Assembly: GCA_012744475.1 (NCBI GenBank) | Contig: JAAYBV010000071.1 | Location: forward strand, 1-53,244 | Direction of reading: 5' to 3' | Source: Phycisphaerae bacterium | Lineage (GTDB): Bacteria > Planctomycetota > Phycisphaerae > Sedimentisphaerales > Anaerobacaceae | Length of the DNA: 53,244 nucleotides | Shown: piece by piece, positions 37,198-45,426 of the stretch | Layout: every line of letters begins with the position of its first letter | How positions within the stretch are numbered: position 1 is the first letter of the stretch | Notes under the pieces: generated by a model | The model's input: the letters and a program-made list of their open reading frames with translations, nothing else | Databases searched by the model: none | Told to the model about the DNA's origin: nothing | Made by a program: the position numbers and the translations under genes

Positions 37198-37372
37198 CCT
37201 GATGCCAGAGCGCAGAAGCAGGAATAAACGACGCGCGCTGGCCCGAAATCGTCCCGTCTGTCCTCCTCTGCGAGAACCGTCGCGATTACAGGACCGAACC
37301 TCGATCTGCCCTGAGATTTTTTGCGCCCTCGTCCCTGCGGCCACGCGCCCTGCGACCAGCCTCGACCCAAAC

Positions 37373-37444
37373 TGGGCCCGGCTGGATTCGAACCAGCGGC
37401 CAAGGGATTATGAGTCCCCTGCTCTACCGCTGAGCTACGGGCCC
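37373..37444 (-). tRNA. tRNA with CAU anticodon (Ile2 or elongator Met)
   Basis: 72 bases fold into a full cloverleaf: a perfect 7-bp acceptor (GGGCCCG/CGGGCCC), D stem GCTC/GAGC, anticodon stem GGGGA/TCCCT around CTCATAA, and T stem GCTGG/CCAGC with TTCGAAT. The anticodon is CAT. It is not an initiator, since the first pair is G-C and the three-G run is offset. The variable and T regions (TTGGCCGCTGGTTC) resemble E. coli tRNA-Ile2, read after lysidine modification, more than elongator Met. The CCA end is not encoded. Confidence 0.92.
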
Positions 37445-37479
37445 GAGAAGACGGGGCAGACGCCCGACTCTCGGGGCTG

Positions 37480-37508
37480 AGTGTACTCAGCGGCGGGCTC
37501 GTTGGCAA
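37480..37508 (-). promoter_or_regulatory. tRNA promoter
   Basis: On the minus strand TTGCCA (37503-37508), 17 bases, TACACT (37480-37485), placing the start about 30 bases before the tRNA. Confidence 0.5.
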
Positions 37509-37543
37509 GGGTTTTCGATCTGTCAACGACCAGGACAACGGAG

Positions 37544-37572
37544 TTGACGGCCGTGTCTCGCCGCGTTATAGA
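37544..37572 (+). promoter_or_regulatory. Sigma70-type promoter for the DUF3616-like gene
   Basis: TTGACG (37544-37549), 17-base spacer, TATAGA (37567-37572), 24 bases before the ATG at 37597. It is divergent from the tRNA promoter. Confidence 0.65.
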
Positions 37573-37596
37573 AGGTCAACGAGGTGTTCGCACGAT

Positions 37597-38631
37597 ATGA
37601 ACGGAATTGGCTATCGATTGTTGGTTGCTCTATCGGGAGTGTGCGGCCTGGCCCTGGTGATCGCGGGGCAGGGCTGTGCCGAGAAAGACCCGCCTCCACA
37701 GTCGTCGAGCGGCGGTACGGACGCGCTGAACGGCGTCGAGTTCGTCGAATCCTATTCCTTTCAAGGCGCCGTTCTCGAAGACAAGGACCTCAGCGGCATC
37801 GCGTGCATCTCGCCAACGCGGTGTCTGATCGGGGCCGACGAGAGCGCGGCGGTGCAGGTGGTTGAGCTGTCGCGAGAGGGCCGGACGCTGAATGTGTTAG
37901 GGTCTATCTCGCTGTTGCCCTCGGGCGAGGAGATCGACATCGAGGGAATTGCCGCCGAGGGCGACTGCTACTACATCGTCGGCTCGCACGGCGTCGCCAA
38001 GAAAAGCGGACAGCGTCAGGCGAAGCGATATACCATCTGCCGGCTGAAGGTCGACCCGACCAGCGGGATGCCACTGGGCAATGCCGTCACGCTGGCCAGT
38101 CTTACGCCGATTCTCGAAACGGACCCGATCCTGCGTCCGTATTTCGCCAAACCTCTCCAGCAGAAGGGCGTAAACATCGAGGGGCTGGCGATCCGACAGG
38201 GACATCTGTTCGTCGGCCTGCGCAATCCCAACCTGGACGGGAACGCTTTCGTCCTGGAGGTGGAAGCCGGGGCGGTGTTTTCGGGGGTCTCGCGTCCAGC
38301 ATACACGCTGCACAAGCTGTCACTGGGTAGAGGGCTGGGCGTTCGTGAGATCGTCGCGGCCAGAGAGGGCTTCCTGATCATCGCGGGCAACGCCGGTTCC
38401 GAACCGTCGGATGTCTACCTGCAAGCCGAGGATTACGAGGAGCGTCGCGGCTATGACCTGTTTCGCTGGGACGGCCGCGGCAGCGCGGTCCGGAAGATCG
38501 GATCGATTCCGAATCCACCCGGCAAGGCAGAGGCCATGGCGATTCTGGAGGACGGGCCGGAGTATACGGAGGTCCTCATTCTTTTCGACGGCGCCAAACG
38601 GGGCGCACCTTCGGTCTATCGTTTTCGTTGA
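37597..38631 (+). CDS. DUF3616-like exported protein
   Basis: 344 residues. A signal peptide ends at GQGC (Cys27), an imperfect lipobox, and is followed by a low-complexity linker (EKDPPPQSSSGGTD). The rest reads as a beta-propeller-like domain of the DUF3616 / esterase-phytase-like group: DKDLSGIACISPTRCLIGAD, EEIDIEGIAAEGDCYYIVGS, NIEGLAIRQGHLFVGLRNP, GLGVREIVAAREGFLIIAGN and GKAEAMAILEDG. These are repeated (I/L)EG(I/L)A blades seen in phytase-like proteins. No activity can be assigned. The next gene starts 38 bases later and is probably co-transcribed. Confidence 0.8.
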   Translation: MNGIGYRLLVALSGVCGLALVIAGQGCAEKDPPPQSSSGGTDALNGVEFVESYSFQGAVLEDKDLSGIACISPTRCLIGADESAAVQVVELSREGRTLNVLGSISLLPSGEEIDIEGIAAEGDCYYIVGSHGVAKKSGQRQAKRYTICRLKVDPTSGMPLGNAVTLASLTPILETDPILRPYFAKPLQQKGVNIEGLAIRQGHLFVGLRNPNLDGNAFVLEVEAGAVFSGVSRPAYTLHKLSLGRGLGVREIVAAREGFLIIAGNAGSEPSDVYLQAEDYEERRGYDLFRWDGRGSAVRKIGSIPNPPGKAEAMAILEDGPEYTEVLILFDGAKRGAPSVYRFR

Positions 38632-38669
38632 ACCACCTCGTCACGAGTCCTCTTGTCGGAGGTCACACC

Positions 38670-40991
38670 ATGCGCAAAGCCAGGTGCCTGTGGGGAGTAT
38701 CGATACTGATCGTCGGCGTGGTTATCGTCTCGCCACTCGATGCGGCCGACGTGCTGCGGATCGAGAACGAGCTTCTGGCGGTCGAATTCGATGCGGGACA
38801 AGCGACGTTCGCGGCGATCGCGAAACCGTCCGGATCGCGGTTCATCGAGCGAGGTTTGCTGCGCGCGAGGGGAGGCAGGGCGACGCGGCACGAGGTCAGC
38901 GACACGATCTGGGGAAGTGGCGAGGCAATCGAGGTTGAACACGACGCAGGCGGCTCCGACCGATTGGCGTTGTTTCAAGGCTTGCCGTTCGCCGTCCTGA
39001 CGTCTCGACTGGCCAACCCGGGCAGCGAGGCCAGGACGGTGGACCGCATTGCTGCGATGGGGCTGACGCTGGATTTGGGCAAACCCGTGGCGGACCTGCG
39101 CGCATTTGGAACCGCTGGGCTGACTGGGGTGGGCGGCGAGGCCAACCCGGGCAGCTATTCGTTCCTGGCGGTGGTCGAGCCGGACAGCCGAGCGGGTGTT
39201 GTGGCCGGCTGGGTCTCGCATGACCGGGGCAGCGGCGTATTGTTCTCCGATGTCAAGGATGGCAAACCTGTCGTCGATGGGCGGCTCGACTACGGCAAGC
39301 TGCTGATTGAGCCGGGCCGGACGGTCAAATCGGAGACGCTGGTCGTCGGGCATTTCGCCGATGCCCGTCTGGGGCTGGAAGCCTATGCCGACGCGGTCGC
39401 GAGATACTATCGCATCGCGTTGCCGCCGCAACCGACGGTGTACTGCACGTGGTACCACGCCGGAGCATCCAACGAGAAGGACATTATCAGGAACGCCGCC
39501 TTTGCGCGCGAGCACCTGGCGCCCTACGGTTTCTCCGTGATCCAGATCGACGACAAATGGCAGGACGGCGCGCCGATCGAAGGGCCGCGCAAGAACTTTA
39601 CCACGCACCGTGCCGATGGACCGTACCCTTCGGGCATGGCGCCGACGGCGGCGAAGTTGGAGAGACTCGGCATGACGCCCGGCATCTGGTTCATGCCGTT
39701 CGCGGGCACGTGGGACGACCCGTTCTTCGCCGACAAGCAGGAGATGTTTGCGCAAAAGGACGGCAAGCCGTACGTCGTGCACTGGGGCGGCACGTGCTTC
39801 GACCTGACGCACCCGAAGACGCGGGCATATGTCTACGATGTGGCCCGGCGGATCGCCCACGACTGGGGCTACAAGTACTTCAAGCTCGACGGACTCTGGA
39901 CCGGTATGGCGACCGGGATGTGCTACGTCAATACGGGCTACAAGGAGGATGAACTGGGCTCGACGAAACTGCACGATCCGCACGTGACGCACGTCCAGGC
40001 GTATCGCGACGGCCTGAAACTGGTGCGCGAGGCCGCCGGGCCGGATGTGTTCATTCTTGGCTGCAACGTCGCGCAGAACATGCGCGTGCTGGGGGCTTCG
40101 TTCGGCCTGGTCGATGCGATGCGGATCGGGCCTGACAACGGGCGGGACTGGTCGGCGATCTGCCGGGGGCCGTTCAGCGGCAGCAACACGTACTTCCTGC
40201 ACGGCCGGGTCTGGTACAACGACCCCGACCCCATCTACGTCCGGGACAGTGTGCCTCTGGAGCACGCCCGGGCGCTCTGTTCGTGGGTGACGCTGACGGG
40301 GCAACTGAACGCCAGCAGCATCCAGTTCGAGGACCTCTCGGCCGAGCGACTGCACCTGCTCCAGCGCACAATGCCGGCCCATGGCCGAAAGCCCCGCCCG
40401 GTGGACCTGTTCGAGCAGAAGATTCCCCGCGTCTGGCTGCTGACCGACGGCGAAGACCGCCGTCGGCGGGACGTGTTCGGCCTGTTCAACTGGGATGAGA
40501 AGCAACCCGCGCGGATCGAGCACACGTTTGCGCAAATCGGCCTGGTGCCGGTCGAGTCCTACGTCGGTTTCGACTATTGGTCCAACGAGTTTGTTGAGCC
40601 GTTCAGCGGCAGCCTCAACGCGACCCTTCCGCCGGCCAGTTGCCGTATCCTCGCGGTCCGCCCGGTCGCAGCGCACCCGCAGGTCTTGAGCACCTCGCGC
40701 CACATCACACAGGGCGTTATCGATCTCGTCGCGGAGAAGTGGGAGGAGAGCACCCGCACGCTCGCCGGCACCAGCCGCATTGTAGGTGGCGACCCCTACG
40801 AGCTCCGCATCGCCGCCGGCGGCCCGGGCAGGGCTTGGCGCGTGAACGACCTCTCTGTTGCGGCCGGGGAGGATCGCCCAGGAACAACCATCAAACTGGT
40901 GGGCCAGGATGACTGGAGAGTCCGCATCCGGATCGACACGCCGCAGATTGGTGAAGTCATCTGGCGCGTGACGTTCGCACCGCCTCAATGA
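38670..40991 (+). CDS. GH36-type alpha-galactosidase, exported
   Basis: 773 residues from the ATG at 38670 (GGAGGT upstream); an earlier in-frame start at 38628 would precede the signal. A Sec signal (WGVSILIVGVVIVSPLDAAD) is followed by an N-terminal beta-supersandwich, then the clan GH-D barrel: FSVIQIDDKWQDG, GMTPGIWFMPFAG, nucleophile Asp407 in YFKLDGLW, and acid/base Asp489 in RIGPDNGRD. A C-terminal beta domain ends in VIWRVTFAP. Alpha-galactosidase is the likely activity, though clan D also contains other alpha-glycosidases. It sits outside the main cluster, next to the DUF3616-like gene. Confidence 0.88.
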   Translation: MRKARCLWGVSILIVGVVIVSPLDAADVLRIENELLAVEFDAGQATFAAIAKPSGSRFIERGLLRARGGRATRHEVSDTIWGSGEAIEVEHDAGGSDRLALFQGLPFAVLTSRLANPGSEARTVDRIAAMGLTLDLGKPVADLRAFGTAGLTGVGGEANPGSYSFLAVVEPDSRAGVVAGWVSHDRGSGVLFSDVKDGKPVVDGRLDYGKLLIEPGRTVKSETLVVGHFADARLGLEAYADAVARYYRIALPPQPTVYCTWYHAGASNEKDIIRNAAFAREHLAPYGFSVIQIDDKWQDGAPIEGPRKNFTTHRADGPYPSGMAPTAAKLERLGMTPGIWFMPFAGTWDDPFFADKQEMFAQKDGKPYVVHWGGTCFDLTHPKTRAYVYDVARRIAHDWGYKYFKLDGLWTGMATGMCYVNTGYKEDELGSTKLHDPHVTHVQAYRDGLKLVREAAGPDVFILGCNVAQNMRVLGASFGLVDAMRIGPDNGRDWSAICRGPFSGSNTYFLHGRVWYNDPDPIYVRDSVPLEHARALCSWVTLTGQLNASSIQFEDLSAERLHLLQRTMPAHGRKPRPVDLFEQKIPRVWLLTDGEDRRRRDVFGLFNWDEKQPARIEHTFAQIGLVPVESYVGFDYWSNEFVEPFSGSLNATLPPASCRILAVRPVAAHPQVLSTSRHITQGVIDLVAEKWEESTRTLAGTSRIVGGDPYELRIAAGGPGRAWRVNDLSVAAGEDRPGTTIKLVGQDDWRVRIRIDTPQIGEVIWRVTFAPPQ

Positions 40992-41017
40992 GGAGCCATT
41001 TGAATCGATGGCACCGC

Positions 41018-41047
41018 GCCCGCACCGAGTGGGGACCCGGCGCGGGC
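41018..41047. terminator. Weak inverted repeat between convergent genes
   Basis: GCCCGC (41018-41023) pairs with GCGGGC (41042-41047), loop 18 bases, between the convergent genes ending at 40991 and 41077. No T run, so termination is only possible. Confidence 0.25.
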
Positions 41048-41076
41048 GGTTGCACCTGTTCGCATCTTCGCTGTGG

Positions 41077-42414
41077 CTACTGCGCGGGCTTTTCCGCAAA
41101 GCCGCGTTTGCGTCGCAGTTCGTTGTCCTGCTTGACCAGCTCGGCGAATCGTTCCTCGGTGACCCACTCGACGTGCGAATCGACGAAGAGCACGTTGCGG
41201 CCGCCTTCGTGGTTGCCGGCGCGGTCGTGGACCATGATGATCATCGGCTCGACCCAGGCACCGCCGGTGTCGACGCCACGATAGACATAGGACTCGTAGT
41301 CAGGCCGGTGCCGCATCGCCGGACAGAGCAGGCCCGAGCGGGGGTATTCGGCCCTCTCGACCAGGGTCTCCAGAGTGGGCGGCCATTTGTCGTCGTAGTC
41401 ATTCGCGTAGATCAGCACGGCTTTGCCCATGCCGCTGAGGGTCGTCCCGCATTGCAGACGCAGGATCGACTGGTGCATCGCGAACAGGCCGGGCGTGAGG
41501 AAGTCGGCCGCCAGCCGGTGGAACTGCGTTCTGTCGAGGCCCACGCGGGCGCTGTTGCCGACGACCTGCGGCGTCAGCATCGCCACGGCAGTATCGAGCC
41601 TCGGATAGGCCTGCTTGAGCGCCGCGATTTCGCTGAGCTGCGTCAGGGCAGCGGCGACGACGTCCCTGATGGCGGCGGCCGAGGTGGCGTCAGCAGACTC
41701 TACATGCATTTGCAGCGTCCCGGCCGGCGGTGGATTGAGGCTGATCGTCGCCCATTGCAGACCCTGGACCAGTGCGCCGTCTCTCAGGTTGAACGCCGGA
41801 CCCAGCATCGTCGGCAGCATCGCCTCGAGGACACGCCGCGAATCGGCGCTGGGGATCAGATAAATCTCAACAGGCGCTTTCACGCCTTTGGTCGCTGCCT
41901 GGCCCAACTCCGTACGCCGCAGCGAGGGTTGCGCCTTCCTGCGTTCCATAGCCCATGCGGGTGCGGCGATCAGAAGCCCGTCCTTGCGGGCGTAGGCCAA
42001 CTGCCCGGCCCCCAAGTTATCCATCCAACTCTTCATGGCGGACTCGTTCAGTCTTGCCGTGGCGGGCACGGCCAGCAGCAGGTCACTCAGGTTGCACACG
42101 ATGTAGAGGCGTTCTCCGCCGGCGGCAGAGAATTGCGTGAGACGTTGTTTCCACGTCTGGCCGAGGCGCTGCATGATGTCTTTGAGCTGCTGGGCCTGCG
42201 AGGCATCCATCGTGCTTGCTGCGGTGTCGATCACCATCTTGGCGATCGCGTCCACGTCGATCCGGCCGGCGTCGATGCTCACAACGGCCACGGTGTCTTC
42301 AGCGATGCACGGCGCCAGCAAGTGAGCGAGGTCTTCGGTCTGTCCCATCGAGGTCGACGTTGTCAGGCCGAGTGCGACCACCGTCAGGATTGCACAGATT
42401 CTGTTTCGAAACAT
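41077..42414 (-). CDS. Exported protein with H-X9-D type C-terminal motif
   Basis: 445 residues from the ATG at 42414 (GGGAGG upstream; signal MFRNRICAILTVVALGLTTS). Residues 30-330 form a helical/beta domain with APCIAEDTVAVVSIDAG, reminiscent of DUF-type planctomycete secreted proteins that open with a DTVAVV strand. The C-terminal part (YANDYDDKWPPTLETLV, GLLCPAMRHRP, NHEGGRNVLFVDSHVEW) is the prepilin-type processing-associated tail; the H-X9-DG signature reads H-X9-DS here. Last in the sigma-factor operon, 53 bases after the preceding gene. Function is unknown. Confidence 0.85.
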   Translation of the reverse strand: MFRNRICAILTVVALGLTTSTSMGQTEDLAHLLAPCIAEDTVAVVSIDAGRIDVDAIAKMVIDTAASTMDASQAQQLKDIMQRLGQTWKQRLTQFSAAGGERLYIVCNLSDLLLAVPATARLNESAMKSWMDNLGAGQLAYARKDGLLIAAPAWAMERRKAQPSLRRTELGQAATKGVKAPVEIYLIPSADSRRVLEAMLPTMLGPAFNLRDGALVQGLQWATISLNPPPAGTLQMHVESADATSAAAIRDVVAAALTQLSEIAALKQAYPRLDTAVAMLTPQVVGNSARVGLDRTQFHRLAADFLTPGLFAMHQSILRLQCGTTLSGMGKAVLIYANDYDDKWPPTLETLVERAEYPRSGLLCPAMRHRPDYESYVYRGVDTGGAWVEPMIIMVHDRAGNHEGGRNVLFVDSHVEWVTEERFAELVKQDNELRRKRGFAEKPAQ

Positions 42415-42467
42415 GGTGTTCCTCCCGTTTTCAGATTTCGGAGAAGGGGCGGCTCGGGTCGCAGCGG

Positions 42468-43904
42468 CTACCGGAGCGTGATTTCGCATCGTAAGCCATC
42501 CTTCGGTCCACCGTCGGGCGGAATGGCACTTTCGAGGATGGCCTTGCCGCCCGCCAGTTCATAGTGGAAGACGCCGCCATTCAGCGGATCGGTCGGAAGC
42601 GGCACGGCGGTGATCTCGGCCAACGACCTGGGCAGCTTGCCCCCGTGATCAGCCGCGTACATCCGAATCGCCTCGATGCAGCGCAGCATCGCGATGTCCC
42701 GCGCCAGGCGGGCGTCGAGGAAGCAGATTCGCTGGATCGCCGGCAGGAAGATCAGGAACGGATTGGCCATGGCGGCACCGTCCTGCTGATGGAGCTGTGA
42801 CATCTCCTGGTCGGCCTGTTTCAGGCCATTGCGTGCCTGTGTGTAAGGTATGTAGGTCCACTTGAATATGCTATCGGACACGGCTCGGAACTGCTGATGC
42901 TGGTCCAGAAGGATGACATGGAGGGGTGGCCAGGCCTCGACCGTCTCGGCCGGGTGCCCTTGTTCGATCAGTCGGGCCTTGGCGCGAGGATACAGTTTCA
43001 TGGCGCCTGCGATCATCATGGTCTTGCTCAGCCACCAGCCGGGGTCCTCTTGATCGGCCTCCAGCATTGCAGCGGCGCGCCGCCAGAGATCGAGGACCTG
43101 CTCATTAGACAGCACCTTTTCTTCGAGCGTCAGCAGCTCAGGCAGCTTCGCATAGAGGCCGGCCGACTCCATCTGGATCGAGGTGCCTATGTTGATCAGC
43201 GGGTCGGGCAGGGCGGTGAGAGCCCAGTACAGATTCGGCGCGTTGGCAGTCTGAACCCATCCTTCGATCTCGCGGGCCATGCCGGCGGCGATGGCGACCC
43301 CGACGAGGTGTTGGATGATCGAGGGGCCGCCGCCGAGGTCCCGGGCCATGCTGACCCCGCTTCGCAACGTGCTCAGAGCCTGATCCAGGGCTCCGTCGCG
43401 GATCTCCAATCGCGCTTTGAGACAGAGAAGCCGGGACAACGTGCGATACTCTCCGAGTTGGGGCATCATATACGCGAAGCCCTCCTCGCGAATCGGATAC
43501 TCCCACGTGCATCGTTCGCACCTGGCCGCCGTCTCCAGGTTGCGGAAGGCCAACTGGAATCTGGAAAGGGCGGTCCGGACGTCCTCGACCGGCAACGTCT
43601 CCGGCGGGCTGTTGTACCAGTGGTTCAGCGTGTCCCGATTGGTCGCCCCGTCGCCCTGATTGGCCTCCAGCATCAGCCCGACAGCGGTTTGATAGAGCAG
43701 GGCGGCATTGCCGGACCGCTGCTCCATGTACGGCGTTTCGAAGAGGTACTGCAGCGCGAATCGCGGTTCGGGCGCCGGGTCCACCTGCAACTGGATCGTG
43801 CGGATCGTCGGGGTCTTCGGCGGATCGGCCGCGTGGGCCGGCTCGCCGAACAGAGCGATCGCTATCGCTGCCACGGCCAGAAGACGACATACATTTCGCG
43901 TCAT
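42468..43904 (-). CDS. Exported planctomycete repeat-family protein
   Basis: 478 residues with a Sec signal (LLAVAAIAIALFGEPAHAAD) and GGAGAAC 8 bases upstream. No catalytic motif is seen. It is mostly helical and is clearly related to the larger protein at 45427: shared blocks are NAALLYQTAV, GEYRTLSRLLCLKARLEIRDG and a C-terminal ADHGGKLPRSLAEI...LPTDPLNGGVFHYEL that resembles the end of GspG-type pseudopilins. Probably a soluble envelope or surface protein. Third gene of the sigma-factor operon, 65 bases after the anti-sigma-like gene. Confidence 0.85.
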   Translation of the reverse strand: MTRNVCRLLAVAAIAIALFGEPAHAADPPKTPTIRTIQLQVDPAPEPRFALQYLFETPYMEQRSGNAALLYQTAVGLMLEANQGDGATNRDTLNHWYNSPPETLPVEDVRTALSRFQLAFRNLETAARCERCTWEYPIREEGFAYMMPQLGEYRTLSRLLCLKARLEIRDGALDQALSTLRSGVSMARDLGGGPSIIQHLVGVAIAAGMAREIEGWVQTANAPNLYWALTALPDPLINIGTSIQMESAGLYAKLPELLTLEEKVLSNEQVLDLWRRAAAMLEADQEDPGWWLSKTMMIAGAMKLYPRAKARLIEQGHPAETVEAWPPLHVILLDQHQQFRAVSDSIFKWTYIPYTQARNGLKQADQEMSQLHQQDGAAMANPFLIFLPAIQRICFLDARLARDIAMLRCIEAIRMYAADHGGKLPRSLAEITAVPLPTDPLNGGVFHYELAGGKAILESAIPPDGGPKDGLRCEITLR

Positions 43905-43969
43905 GATCGTTCTCCATCATTTCGATTCGTGTGTGTTCCGATTGGCTGCTGCCGTCATGACGGCTGCGG

Positions 43970-44428
43970 TCAGGTTGAGGACAGCAACTCGTCAATGTTC
44001 TCTCGGGTCAGGGGCTCGGCAGGGCTGGTCCGGATTCCATCTGAGGTCGGGATAACCTCGACACCCCGTTCCAGGATGGCACGCCGCATGCGGATGTACT
44101 GACGGAATGCCTCGGCCCGCTCCAGATCATACGGCTCGATGGAGTCGGCCGACTGGCCGACAGGGCCGGTGTTCGTCTGCTGCCGCGCCACCGTTTCAGG
44201 AGCGTACTCCGGCTCCGTTGGTGCGGGACGCGAGGCGATAGAGACGAGAAGCGCGAGGGCTAAAACGGCCGCGCTGCCTTGCCAGAGGCGGCTGCGACGG
44301 CGGGCCGAAGCGCGTCCCGCATCGAACATCACCCTGTCGCGGCTGATCGCTCCAGGGGCAATTCGCAGGCCTCCCAGCGCCGCTTCCAACTCTCTGTCCA
44401 TCGGCGTCAATCCGTCGGCGTTCTGCAT
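43970..44428 (-). CDS. Single-TM anti-sigma-like partner of the ECF sigma factor
   Basis: 152 residues from the ATG at 44428, which lies inside the end of the sigma gene (22-base overlap), so translation is coupled. The N-terminal part (MDRELEAALGGLRIAPGAIS) is a short helical segment and one TM helix follows (WQGSAAVLALALLVSIASRP, about 49-68); the C-terminus is outside and Glu/Arg rich. No HxxxCxxC zinc anti-sigma motif is present. Overlap with the sigma factor and topology support an anti-sigma role, by analogy only. Confidence 0.75.
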   Translation of the reverse strand: MQNADGLTPMDRELEAALGGLRIAPGAISRDRVMFDAGRASARRRSRLWQGSAAVLALALLVSIASRPAPTEPEYAPETVARQQTNTGPVGQSADSIEPYDLERAEAFRQYIRMRRAILERGVEVIPTSDGIRTSPAEPLTRENIDELLSST

Positions 44429-44913
44429 GATTGCTCCATCCTTTCTCTGATGGCGGTCAGGGCCGCCTTGTATCGGCTGTGGACGGTGGTCAGCGGACTG
44501 CCGACGACTTCGCCGATCTGCTTGAGCGAGAGTTGGCCCCAGATTCGCAGCAGGACGACCTCCCGCTGCTCGGCGGGCAGGGTCAACAGAACCTCCTGCG
44601 CCGTGTGGGCGTCGATCAGGTCCTCCGGACGGCTCTCGAACCAGGGCGGCTGCTCGGCAGACAACCGCGTCCGGCGGCGACTCCATGAGGCCCGACGGCG
44701 AAGGCGGGTGATCGCGCTGTTGCGGACCGTGCGAAACAGCCACGCCGGCACGTCCTCGGGCGCCGCCTTCTGCGTCATCAGCCGCACGAACGCCCCTTGG
44801 ACCACGTCCTGGGCCGATTCCTTGGGCAGCCAACTTTGCGCGTACAGCACGAGCCTGTCGCAATGCGCGTCGTACCACGAAGATAGCTGCCCGGCATCCA
44901 TCGTTTCGGTCAT
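44407..44913 (-). CDS. ECF sigma factor
   Basis: 168 residues from the ATG at 44913 (GAGG just upstream; a TTG start at 44949 is possible). Region 2 is SSWYDAHCDRLVLYAQSWL with SAQDVVQGAFVRLM and the RTVRNSAITRLRRR helix; region 4 is LPAEQREVVLLRIWGQLSLK followed by QIGEVVGSPLTTVHSRYKAA. The size is right for a region 2-4 ECF factor. It is the first gene of a minus-strand operon (sigma, anti-sigma-like, two secreted proteins), and a GTAAC/CGTC pair lies ahead of it that could be a self-recognised promoter. Confidence 0.92.
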   Translation of the reverse strand: MTETMDAGQLSSWYDAHCDRLVLYAQSWLPKESAQDVVQGAFVRLMTQKAAPEDVPAWLFRTVRNSAITRLRRRASWSRRRTRLSAEQPPWFESRPEDLIDAHTAQEVLLTLPAEQREVVLLRIWGQLSLKQIGEVVGSPLTTVHSRYKAALTAIRERMEQSCRTPTD

Positions 44914-44935
44914 GTCCTCTATCGCATCTACTCTT

Positions 44936-44961
44936 ATGACGCGCCGCAAGCCCGCAGTTAC
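44936..44961 (-). promoter_or_regulatory. Possible ECF-type promoter of the sigma operon
   Basis: On the minus strand GTAAC (44957-44961), 15 bases, CGTC (44938-44941). ECF promoters use AAC at -35 and CGT(C) at -10, so autoregulation is possible. Confidence 0.3.
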
Positions 44962-45023
44962 GAAGAAGCACGAGAATTTTCCCCCGTCGCCGCGTAAATG
45001 CGCAGAAGCGTAGGTCAGTGTGA

Positions 45024-45157
45024 AGTGTCAAGTGTCACGTGTGACGAGTAACGCATAGACGTATGGGTGCTGCGGCCTACGCCTCCCGTCTCCAGCCTGC
45101 GGCAAGCCGAGATACGAGAGAAGCCTGCTCCGAGCGAAGTCGAGGAGAGATACGAGA
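45024..45157. repeat. Intergenic repeat patch upstream of the sigma operon
   Basis: AGTGTCA occurs twice in tandem (45024-45037) and runs into GTCACGTGTGAC (45034-45045), a 5-bp palindrome. Further on, 11-bp direct repeats GAGATACGAGA (45109-45119 and 45147-45157) flank a hairpin, CTCC..GA(GCGAAG)TC..GGAG (45128-45147). The AGCGAAGTCGA core is a common interspersed element in bacteria. The stretch 45158-45426 shows nothing recognisable. Confidence 0.45.
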
Positions 45158-45426
45158 TACGGCCCTTTTTCCCGTGCCCTCGCCCCATCCTCCGCCGACA
45201 ATACCCCCAACGAGCCCTGGACGCAGAACCGCCCCGGCGTGCAGCGAGGACCAAGAGACGTGCGAAACCGAAGACCCGCGACAACCCGACGAGAGAAGGC
45301 CGCAAGAGGCCACTGTACCTTTCGGCACCCGTGGAGGCAGGCATGGTATCCCCAAGCCCCCACGCCAAACGCTGATGATTAACGAAAGGGCTGACCGTCA
45401 ATTCCGCCTTACCCCCACAAGCTTCC

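Noticed and set aside
38616-41099. An 827-codon minus-strand open frame
   Set aside because: Mirror of the GH36 gene, composition RD/RR/DRV-rich, no domain or start signal.
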